DNA of 38,935 bases. Origin: Verrucomicrobiota bacterium (GTDB lineage Bacteria; Verrucomicrobiota; Verrucomicrobiia; Opitutales; Opitutaceae). The stretch covers positions 1 through 38,935 of the forward strand of contig JAEZAD010000017.1 of NCBI GenBank assembly GCA_023430565.1, given 5' to 3'. Positions 32,633-38,935 of the stretch are shown here, in pieces. Position 1 is the stretch's first letter, and each line of letters begins with the position of its first letter. The translations under genes were made by a program, and so were the position numbers. The notes below the pieces were generated by a model. The model made no database searches and was not told the DNA's origin. It saw nothing but the letters and a program-made list of their open reading frames with translations.

Positions 32633-33304
32633 CTACATCGTCACGTGCAGCGACGAGCCTTCCACCTTCACGTCCGACACCTCGCTCCATGCTGCGGCCA
32701 AATCCTCCGGCACTTTCGCTCCCGCCAGAAACTTCTTCATCACCATTCCCGACACGACGGGCAACCGCTGCACCGGACACGAACCGAGATAAAGCTCATC
32801 CGGATCGAACACGAAACCTTCGTCGCTCCGCTCAAACCCACCGCGCGCCTGCACGATCACGCGGCGGTCGAATCCCACCACGCTCACACGCACCGGCACG
32901 CCGACCTGCAGCACGCCGTCGCGAATCCGAAAATTCGGCGTGCCCGCCGTCAGCATCTGGTCCGCCGACACCTCCGTGCCGGGCGCTTGTCCCGGTTTCG
33001 CGGCCGCATTCGCTCCGCTCGGAGCGGCGAGTGCGTTCAACTCATCCTCGTTCAGCGCCACCGTGCCGCCCTGCAAAAAGGTCCGCTGCTTCGCCGTCGC
33101 CTGCCGCGCCCGATTCGAATCGCGCGAGCCTTCGATGTAGTAGACCACGCGCGCATCCGGCTCCTTCGGCAGCTCCCGCACCGTCGCCACCGGCTTCAAA
33201 ATCAGGAACGCCGCCGCGAGCACCGCTCCGAGCACCAGGCTCAGGATCGCGCCCACGATCACTTCGGTCCAACTCGGGTTGTAGCCAGCGCGATCGGTGC
33301 TCAT
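32633..33304 (-). CDS. Single-pass membrane protein of unknown function
   Basis: 223 residues. A short soluble N-terminus (MSTDRAGYNPSWTEV) precedes one strong helix (about residues 15-37, VIVGAILSLVLGAVLAAAFLIL), and then a predicted extracytoplasmic part of about 185 residues with two strand-rich halves linked by an Ala/Gly/Pro-rich stretch (AAPSGANAAAKPGQAPG). The second half reads FRIRDGVLQVGVPVRVSV and FDPDELYLGSCPVQRLP, with one cysteine. I do not recognise a family. Its position between fmdB and murJ suggests an envelope role, nothing more. Confidence 0.65.
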   Translation of the reverse strand: MSTDRAGYNPSWTEVIVGAILSLVLGAVLAAAFLILKPVATVRELPKEPDARVVYYIEGSRDSNRARQATAKQRTFLQGGTVALNEDELNALAAPSGANAAAKPGQAPGTEVSADQMLTAGTPNFRIRDGVLQVGVPVRVSVVGFDRRVIVQARGGFERSDEGFVFDPDELYLGSCPVQRLPVVSGMVMKKFLAGAKVPEDLAAAWSEVSDVKVEGSSLHVTM

Positions 33305-33365
33305 GGAAATTGGCGGGGACGATACGCGAGCTCAGCCCGAGGTGAACTCGAAAAACGCTTCGCGC

Positions 33366-33662
33366 TCACTTCGCCGCCGCCGGCGTCGATGCGGGTTTCG
33401 CATCCGATTTCGTTTCCGTCTTCGCCGGCGCCGCTTTCTCTCCGCCGCCGCCCTCGCCGCCCGATTTCTGGGCCGGCTTCTTCTTGTAGTCCGTAATGTA
33501 GAACCCGGAGCCCTTGAAGATCAGGCCGGCGCCGCCGCCCACCAGGCGCTTCACGCCCGTCTTCTTGCACTTGGGACACTTTTTCAACGGCTCGTCCTTC
33601 ATCGACTGAAACTGTTCGAAGGCATGGCCGCACTTCGGGCAGGCATAATCGTAGGTAGGCAT
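33366..33662 (-). CDS. FmdB-family zinc-ribbon protein
   Basis: 98 residues. The N-terminal half is an FmdB zinc ribbon: MPTYDYACPKCGHAFEQFQSM, with ligands C8, C11, C29 and C32 (two CxxC knuckles), then VKRLVGGGAGLIFKGSGFYITDY, the family's typical linker. The rest is a disordered tail rich in Lys, Ala, Gly and Pro. FmdB is named from an operon regulator, but the biochemical function of these small ribbons is unsettled. The start ATG at 33662 is clear from the conserved MPTYDY. Confidence 0.88.
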   Translation of the reverse strand: MPTYDYACPKCGHAFEQFQSMKDEPLKKCPKCKKTGVKRLVGGGAGLIFKGSGFYITDYKKKPAQKSGGEGGGGEKAAPAKTETKSDAKPASTPAAAK

Positions 33663-33745
33663 GGATGGGAAAACGCGCGGTTATGGGAATCGCGCCGCCC
33701 CTTGGCGAGTTTGTTTCGTGCCTTTCGCCGCGCGTCCCGCCGCCG

Positions 33746-36340
33746 CTACACCGCCTGCTCCGACTCCACCTGCGACGTCAGCTGCACCAACCCCCGCAGC
33801 GACGTGAAATGCTGGCTCAGGTCGAAATCTCCGCCGAGCCCGCCGATCAGCTTGTCGAACAAATCCTTCTTCTCCGCCTTCAGCGCCTGGATGCGCTCCT
33901 CGATCGTCCCGGCCGTCACCATCCGGTAAACGAACACCGTATTCGTTTGCCCGATGCGGTGCACCCGGTCCACCGCCTGCGCCTCGACCGCCGGATTCCA
34001 CCAGGGATCGAGCAGAAAGACATAATCCGCCGCGTGCAGCGTGATGCCCGTGCCCGCCGCCTTCAACGACACCAGCATCGCCGCCGCGCCCGTCGACGTC
34101 TGGAACTGCTGCACCGGCTTCAACCGGTCCAGCGTCATCCCCGTCAGCTCGAACCGCGGCAGATCCGGGAAATTCTGCGCCAGCGCCTCGCGCACGCGAT
34201 CGAGCAGCATCACGAACTGCGAGAAAATCACCACCTTGTGGCCGCTGCCGATCACTTCGGTGAGCTTTTCGACGAGCAGGTTGATCTTTCCCGAATCCGA
34301 CAACGGCGCCTTCAACCACGGCAGCATGTCCGGATCGCAGCACGTCTGCCGCAGCCGGGTCAGCAACGCGAGGAAACCGAACGACTTCTCGCGCATCGCC
34401 GCGCTCACATCGTCGCCCAGCCGCTCCAGCCCCTCCGCACAGATCCGCGCATACTCCGCGCGCTGCACGTCCGTCAGCGGGCAGAGCAAGTCCATCTCCA
34501 TCTTCGGCGGCAGCTCCGTCGCTACCTGACTCTTCGTGCGCCGCAGGATGAACGGCGCCAGTTGGGCTCGCAGCCGCTCGATCGTGCCCACGCGATCCGC
34601 GATCAGCGAACTCTCGAAGTTCGCTCGCGACCCCAGCAAACCCGGCAGCAGGAAACGGAAAATGCTCCACAGATCCAGCTGGCGGTTCTCCAGCGGCGTG
34701 CCCGTCAACACCACGCGATGCCGCGCGCGGATCGCGAAGCAGGTCTGCGTCACCTTCGCATCCGGGTTCTTGATGAACTGGCCTTCGTCCAGCACCGCGT
34801 ATCCAAAATCATAGGCCGGCAGAATCTCGCGGTGCTTCCGCAGCTGCGTGTAGCTCGCCAGCCAGATCACGTTGTCCCCGCCCAAGCTGAAATCGTGCCC
34901 GGTCTTCAGCACGTCGACTTTCAACTCCGGCTGAAACTTCGCGATCTCTTCGCGCCACACCGGCACCACGCTCGCCGGACACACGATCAACGTCGGCTTG
35001 TTCTCCACGGGCCGCGTCGCGAGCAGCGTGATGACCTGCAGCGTCTTGCCGAGACCCATCTCGTCCGCCAGCAGCCCGTGGCAGCCGACGTCGCACAAAT
35101 GCGCCAGCCATTCGACGCCCCGCCGCTGATACGGCCGCAACACGTCCGGCAGCGCCGGCGGCATTTCCGGCGGCGCGAGCACCGTCTGCCGCCACGCCTC
35201 GATTTCCGGCGACAGCGTCAGCTTCAGCCGCGCGTCGTTGAACAGTGAAAACACCAGATACGGCGAGACCGTGTCCGCGCCCTGCGTGTCCGCGAGATTG
35301 TCGCGCCACGCGCTGAACGACGCCCACTTGTCCGCCGCGAGCGAAACGATCCCGACATTCGGCAGGATCACCGGCGCGCCGCCTTTCTTCAGCAACGCGC
35401 TCACCTCCGAGTCCGTGAGCATCCGCTCTCCCGCGCGGAAAATCCAACGCAGGTTCAGCCCCGTGACATCGCTCGCTCCCGCCCCACCGCCCTCCGCGGG
35501 CGCCGTGCCCGCCGTCTTCGCCTCGGCCACCGCCTCGATCTCGATCGCCCGCGTGCCCTTCAGCAGGTTGGCCGATTTTTCGTCCAGCTCGACCGCGAAC
35601 ATTTTTTTCCACGCCGGCAGGACGACTTTCAGGAAATTCGGAATCTCCACCAGCGACTCCATCAAATACACGCCGGTCTCCTGATGATAGTGGAAGTGCG
35701 CCTTGCGCGCATAGGCCGCGAGCCCGATCAGCTTCGCGCGCTCGCCCGACGAGACGTGCCCGTTCCCGTTCGCATGCGCCGCCGCGCCCAGCGCCGGATG
35801 ACGTGTCTTGCCGTCGGCCTCCGCCCAATACGCCTGAAACGTCAGCCCCGCCATCTTGGTCTTGAACACCAGCAACAGCGTCCGCGTAGCCGCGCCGCTC
35901 TTGCCGCTGGCCCCATTCGTCCCGTTCGCCTCCGGCGTGTGCGCGCCGTTTCCGTTCGTGCCGGCCGACTTGCCATTCGCACCGCCCGTCGGATCCGTCG
36001 GCAGCGGGGAAATTTCGTCGGCTACGAGTTCCTCGATCTCGTGCAACCCCGCCACCGCCAACGCATGCGCCACGTCGCGATCCGTGGTCGAGGATCGCAC
36101 CGAGAGCCCCGCCGGCCCCCATTCGATCACCGCATACTCGTCCTTCTTCTCCACCCGACGGTGGATGATCGCGTCCTTCGCCGTGAGCTCGAGCTCACGA
36201 ACCTCCCCTTCGACGTAGATTCGGCGACCTTGCTCCAGCTGCTGGTCCGTAAAGCCATTCGCCCAATCGTTTTCCAGTCGATCGAACCAAAACTCAAGGG
36301 ACTGCGGAGTGTAAACGCGCTTGGGACCGTGCGACTGCAT
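33746..36340 (-). CDS. SNF2-family DNA helicase/ATPase
   Basis: 864 residues from the ATG at 36340. The frame is open to 36385, but the extra codons include CTA, TTA and GTA, which are rare here, so the inner ATG is preferred. The N-terminal 400 residues carry a SWIM-like or bacterial SNF2 N-terminal region with a linker rich in Asn, Gly and Ala (about 115-150). The ATPase core has Walker A DEMGLGKT (426-433), motif II LDEGQFIKNP (DEGQ at 518-521, in place of DEAH/DEAQ), LTGTPLENR, and motif VI DRVHRIGQ near residue 810. Predicted to translocate on DNA and remodel protein-DNA complexes. The second Swi2/Snf2 protein in the window after the RapA-like one; its target is unknown. Confidence 0.88.
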   Translation of the reverse strand: MQSHGPKRVYTPQSLEFWFDRLENDWANGFTDQQLEQGRRIYVEGEVRELELTAKDAIIHRRVEKKDEYAVIEWGPAGLSVRSSTTDRDVAHALAVAGLHEIEELVADEISPLPTDPTGGANGKSAGTNGNGAHTPEANGTNGASGKSGAATRTLLLVFKTKMAGLTFQAYWAEADGKTRHPALGAAAHANGNGHVSSGERAKLIGLAAYARKAHFHYHQETGVYLMESLVEIPNFLKVVLPAWKKMFAVELDEKSANLLKGTRAIEIEAVAEAKTAGTAPAEGGGAGASDVTGLNLRWIFRAGERMLTDSEVSALLKKGGAPVILPNVGIVSLAADKWASFSAWRDNLADTQGADTVSPYLVFSLFNDARLKLTLSPEIEAWRQTVLAPPEMPPALPDVLRPYQRRGVEWLAHLCDVGCHGLLADEMGLGKTLQVITLLATRPVENKPTLIVCPASVVPVWREEIAKFQPELKVDVLKTGHDFSLGGDNVIWLASYTQLRKHREILPAYDFGYAVLDEGQFIKNPDAKVTQTCFAIRARHRVVLTGTPLENRQLDLWSIFRFLLPGLLGSRANFESSLIADRVGTIERLRAQLAPFILRRTKSQVATELPPKMEMDLLCPLTDVQRAEYARICAEGLERLGDDVSAAMREKSFGFLALLTRLRQTCCDPDMLPWLKAPLSDSGKINLLVEKLTEVIGSGHKVVIFSQFVMLLDRVREALAQNFPDLPRFELTGMTLDRLKPVQQFQTSTGAAAMLVSLKAAGTGITLHAADYVFLLDPWWNPAVEAQAVDRVHRIGQTNTVFVYRMVTAGTIEERIQALKAEKKDLFDKLIGGLGGDFDLSQHFTSLRGLVQLTSQVESEQAV

Positions 36341-36512
36341 TACACGTAAAAGGGCCGACGGTAGAATTCGGCTCATCGGGTGCAATCCCGAAGTAAGTAT
36401 TTTTCCAGAGGCGATTTTTTTAACGAGCGCGTAACGCGTCCGCCATCAGCACGCCACATGCCGATGAGACATTTCCTGGCACGCACCTTTTTCTTCGCGC
36501 CCACACTTCCAC

Positions 36513-37712
36513 GTGAAAATCGCCATCGTGACCGAAACCTTCCCGCCGGAAATCAACGGCGTGGCGATGACCTTCGGTCGCCTCGCCCGTGAACTCGCGA
36601 ATCGCGGCCACGATCTCACGATCCATCGCCCGCGTCGCGCCGATCTTCCCGCCAACATCGCCGCTCACGGTTACCGCGAGGAACGTTACGCCGGCCTTCC
36701 GATTCCGGGCTACTCGCTGCTTCGCCTCGGTTTACCCGCGCGCCGCCGCCTGCTGCGCCACTGGCGGGCCGAGCGGCCCGACCTCGTTCACGTCGTCACC
36801 GAAGGCCCGCTCGGCGCTTCCGCCGTCGCTGCCGCCCGCGAACTCGATCTGCCCCTCACCTCGAGTTTCCACACCAACTTCCACGCCTACACGAGCCACT
36901 ACGGTTTCGGTCCGCTGCACCGCGCCGCGCTCGCCTGGCTTCGTCGAGTCCACAACCGCACCCGCTGCACCTTCGCGCCCACCACCGAATTGTGCGACGA
37001 GCTTCGCGCCCTCGGCTTTGAAAATCTCCGCGTTCTCTCGCGCGGCGTCGATCTTCACCATTTCTCGCCCGATCGGCGCTCCGCCGAACTGCGCGCGTCG
37101 TGGGGCGCCGGTCCCGACGACCCCGTCGTGCTTCACGTCGGTCGTGTCGCCGCCGAAAAAAACTACCCGCTGCTCTTCCGCGCCTTCGCCGCCATGCGCG
37201 CCGCCAATCCCCGCCTTCGCTGCGTGCTCGCCGGCGAGGGCCCGTTGAAAGCCCGGTTCCAACGCGAACATCCCGAGCACATCTTCGCCGGCTTCTACTC
37301 GCGCGAGGAAATCGGCCGCTACTACGCGTCCGCCGACATCTATATCCACGCCAGCCTCACCGAAACGTTCGGCAACGTCCTCACCGAAGCCATGGCGAGC
37401 GGTCTCGCCGTCGCAGGATTTCACTACGCCGCCGCGCGCGAGTTCATTCGTCATCGCGAAAACGGCCTTGTCGTCCACCGCGCCCGCCCCGAAGCCCTCG
37501 TCGCCGCGGCGGTGCAACTCGCCACCGACGCCTCCCTGCGTCAGCGACTTCGCACCAACGCACGCGCCGCCTTGCTCGACCAATCATGGGAACGCGTCGC
37601 CGCGCGCTTCGAATCCGACCTCGCGGGCCTTGCCGGGGTCGCCCCCGCCGCGTCGCCGAACCGCCCCGCTCCCGCCCCGACCGCGGTGCTCCAACGCGAT
37701 CCGGTCCGATGA
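36513..37712 (+). CDS. GT4 glycosyltransferase (mannosyltransferase-like, MgtA/PimB type)
   Basis: 399 residues from a GTG at 36513. GT-B fold: acceptor-side N-half beginning MKIAIVTETFPPEINGVAMTFGRLARELANRGH, then the nucleotide-sugar half with GRVAAEKNYPLL (210-221; R211, K216) and the EX7E pair E284/E292 in SLTETFGNVLTEAMASG. SSFHTNFHAY is typical of the group that glycosylates diacylglycerol or phosphatidylinositol-like lipids from GDP-mannose or UDP-sugars. The stop overlaps the next gene's start as ATGA. Followed by an MGDG-synthase-like gene and a lipid kinase-like gene, so a glycolipid pathway is likely. manC at 16 kb could supply GDP-mannose. Confidence 0.9.
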   Translation: MKIAIVTETFPPEINGVAMTFGRLARELANRGHDLTIHRPRRADLPANIAAHGYREERYAGLPIPGYSLLRLGLPARRRLLRHWRAERPDLVHVVTEGPLGASAVAAARELDLPLTSSFHTNFHAYTSHYGFGPLHRAALAWLRRVHNRTRCTFAPTTELCDELRALGFENLRVLSRGVDLHHFSPDRRSAELRASWGAGPDDPVVLHVGRVAAEKNYPLLFRAFAAMRAANPRLRCVLAGEGPLKARFQREHPEHIFAGFYSREEIGRYYASADIYIHASLTETFGNVLTEAMASGLAVAGFHYAAAREFIRHRENGLVVHRARPEALVAAAVQLATDASLRQRLRTNARAALLDQSWERVAARFESDLAGLAGVAPAASPNRPAPAPTAVLQRDPVR

Positions 37713-38878
37713 GCGCGCGCATCCTCATTCTCACCGCCGGCTTCGGCGAGGGCCACAACGCCGCCGCCCGCGCCCTCGCCGCCGGCGTCGATCGCACGCT
37801 CGGCCCCGGCAGCGCGCGCATCGCCGACGCCTTCGCCCTCGCCTCGCCGCGTTTCAACCGCGCTGCTCGTCACGTCTATCTCGCCCTGATCAATGACGCC
37901 CCACGCGTCTGGAGCGGGGTCTACGCCTGGATCGACCGCAGCCAGTTCGTCCAGCGCCGACTCTGGCTTTTCCGCCGCGAGCTCCGCGTTCTCGCCGACT
38001 TGCTCGAGCACGAACGCCCCGCAGCGATCTGCTGCACGTATCCGCTTTACGGATTCTTCCTCGAGCACCTCGCCCGCCGGCGCGGCGTGCGCGTGCCGAC
38101 CTTCAACATCGTCACCGACTCCATCAGTATCCACTCGCTCTGGTGGCGCGCCCGTTGCGACGGCTGGTTCCTGCCCAATCCCGACTCCGCCGACGTCCTC
38201 CTCCACGCCGGCATCGAACCTCGCGCCATTCACGTCTGCGGTTTTCCGGTCCCCGTCTTTTTCGCGCAGCACGCCAGCCTGCTCTCGCCGCCTGACCTCG
38301 CCGACGGCACGAAACCGCGCGTCCTCCACCTGATCAACTCCGGCACCCGTCACGCCGCCGAAACCGCCCGGCTTCTCCTGCGCGAAACCGATTGGGAAAT
38401 CACGTGCGCCGTCGGTCGCGACGCCCGCCTTCGCCAATACCTGGAGAAACTCGCCGCCGCCCGCGCGCATCCGACCCGCATTCTCGGCTGGACCGACCAG
38501 ATTCCGCGACTGCTGATGACTCACCACGTCGCCGTCAGCAAAGCCGGCGGCGCCACGACCCAGGAGGCGATCTCCGCTCTCTGCCCGCTCGTGATCAATC
38601 AAGTCGTTCCCGGTCAGGAAGAGGGCAATTACGAACTCCTCCGCCGCCATCGCGCGTGCGCGCTCGCCACCACGCCCGACGCTGTGCTCGACGCCCTTCG
38701 CACCGCCTTCGCCCAACACGGCCGCGTGTGGCGCGAATGGCGCGCCGCCCTTCGCCCACTCGCTCGCCCTGACGCCGCCGACGACATTACCCGCCAGGTC
38801 CTCGCCAACACCCGTGGAGGCGCGGTGTCCCCACCGCGAAAAAACATCGCGCCTCCACCCGCCACGTTCGCCGCATGA
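37709..38878 (+). CDS. MGDG-synthase-like glycosyltransferase (GT28, processive diacylglycerol glycosyltransferase type)
   Basis: 389 residues from the ATG at 37709, which overlaps the GT4 stop (ATGA). The N-terminal MGDG-synthase domain has LILTAGFGEGHNAAARAL (G15-H16-N17) and the loop CCTYPLYGFFLEHL, and the GT28 C-terminal domain has GWTDQIPRLLM, SKAGGATTQEA (277-286) and VVPGQEEGNYELL (299-311). Enzymes of this type put galactose or glucose on diacylglycerol. The last 20 residues (from about 368) come from an inverted-repeat element and look unlike the rest. The stop again overlaps the next start (ATGA). Confidence 0.88.
   Translation: MSARILILTAGFGEGHNAAARALAAGVDRTLGPGSARIADAFALASPRFNRAARHVYLALINDAPRVWSGVYAWIDRSQFVQRRLWLFRRELRVLADLLEHERPAAICCTYPLYGFFLEHLARRRGVRVPTFNIVTDSISIHSLWWRARCDGWFLPNPDSADVLLHAGIEPRAIHVCGFPVPVFFAQHASLLSPPDLADGTKPRVLHLINSGTRHAAETARLLLRETDWEITCAVGRDARLRQYLEKLAAARAHPTRILGWTDQIPRLLMTHHVAVSKAGGATTQEAISALCPLVINQVVPGQEEGNYELLRRHRACALATTPDAVLDALRTAFAQHGRVWREWRAALRPLARPDAADDITRQVLANTRGGAVSPPRKNIAPPPATFAA
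38814..38858. repeat. Compound inverted repeat at the 3' end of the MGDG-synthase-like gene
   Basis: Outer arms GTGGAGGCGCG (38814-38824) and CGCGCCTCCAC (38848-38858) pair perfectly over 11 bases. Inside, CGCGGTG (38821-38827) pairs with CACCGCG (38832-38838) around TCCC, with an A-run after it. The outer and inner stems share CGCG, so they compete. The element codes for the protein's C-terminal tail and looks like a small mobile or REP-like palindrome. Confidence 0.6.
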
Positions 38879-38935
38879 AGCTCCGCTTCATCTTCAACCC
38901 CCGCTCCGGTCGCAACACCTCGCGCCCGTGGCTCG
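38875..38935 (+). CDS. Diacylglycerol/lipid kinase-like protein, N-terminal fragment (cut by window edge)
   Basis: Only 20 codons are in the window, starting at the ATG that overlaps the upstream stop (ATGA). They read MKLRFIFNPRSGRN, then TSRPWL. The FIFNPRSGRN opening matches the N-terminal nucleotide-binding strand of DAGK-catalytic-domain proteins (I-x-NPxSG). Such enzymes phosphorylate diacylglycerol or related lipids, which fits the two glycolipid glycosyltransferases before it. The identification rests on one motif. Confidence 0.55.
   Translation, partial: MKLRFIFNPRSGRNTSRPWL

Noticed and set aside
33301..33633. 110-codon minus-strand frame overlapping fmdB
   Set aside because: Out of frame with the fully recognisable FmdB zinc ribbon and without family features.
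36420..36668. Short minus-strand frames over the GT4 start
   Set aside because: They overlap the conserved N-terminus of the glycosyltransferase and have no SD or recognisable domain.
1..38935. CRISPR arrays, tRNA or rRNA genes, insertion sequences, phage genes
   Set aside because: I read both strands for regular repeats, T-loop GGTTCGA patterns, transposase or integrase motifs and found none.

Overview
The window is GC-rich bacterial chromosome, densely coded, with third codon positions dominated by G and C. Shine-Dalgarno sequences are missing from most starts; the few clear ones mark particular genes. The gene mix (RapA-type and second Swi2/Snf2 ATPases, a free-standing SET protein, a LolA-like protein beside SecG, a tandem ribbon-helix-helix protein, SecG/MurJ/FmdB housekeeping) suggests a Gram-negative of the PVC group, most likely Verrucomicrobiota of the Opitutaceae type. 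That placement is inference from gene content and composition; there is no rRNA or other marker here. I see no rRNA, tRNA, CRISPR array, insertion sequence or phage gene. All gaps between genes are under about 200 bases.

1-10.7 kb: a GT-C-like membrane protein (cut by the left edge) coupled to a dGTPase; divergent O6-alkylguanine-DNA alkyltransferase; a small unknown gene with a strong RBS; threonine dehydrogenase; an EamA transporter; a RapA-like ATPase divergent from a SET methyltransferase; a small membrane protein; a DoxX protein; and a 26-residue one-helix peptide. 10.7-21 kb: metabolic and secretion genes, mostly on the minus strand: aspartate aminotransferase, tandem RHH protein, LolA-like protein, SecG, transketolase, mannose-1-phosphate guanylyltransferase, a zinc-free MDR oxidoreductase, RluE-type pseudouridine synthase (+), an old-yellow-enzyme reductase and an aldo/keto reductase. 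Intrinsic terminators are visible after the RHH gene, after tkt and, unusually, inside the start of the LolA-like gene. The 193-base leader of tkt holds mutually exclusive stems and a U-tract.

21-29.6 kb is the most interesting part: a minus-strand operon reading TetR regulator (own promoter and terminator), then an 80-residue orphan, RND adaptor, MexF-like RND pump, SDR oxidoreductase, PagL-type lipid A 3-O-deacylase, OprM/NodT-type outer-membrane channel, and finally a 25-residue single-helix peptide whose SD overlaps the channel stop codon. The TetR promoter and the operon promoter share a 9-base motif, ATAGTTGAC, so TetR probably controls both. The terminal peptide is a paralogue of the 26-residue peptide at 10.6 kb. 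The inferred picture is an inducible efflux system packaged with an outer-membrane lipid-remodelling enzyme and a tiny membrane peptide, reminiscent in size and topology of AcrZ-like accessory peptides.

29.6-38.9 kb: GNAT acetyltransferase and SBF-like transporter, MurJ flippase, a single-pass unknown, an FmdB zinc ribbon, a large SNF2 helicase, and on the plus strand a glycolipid cassette (GT4 glycosyltransferase, MGDG-synthase-like glycosyltransferase, diacylglycerol-kinase-like protein cut by the right edge) in which consecutive genes overlap by ATGA.
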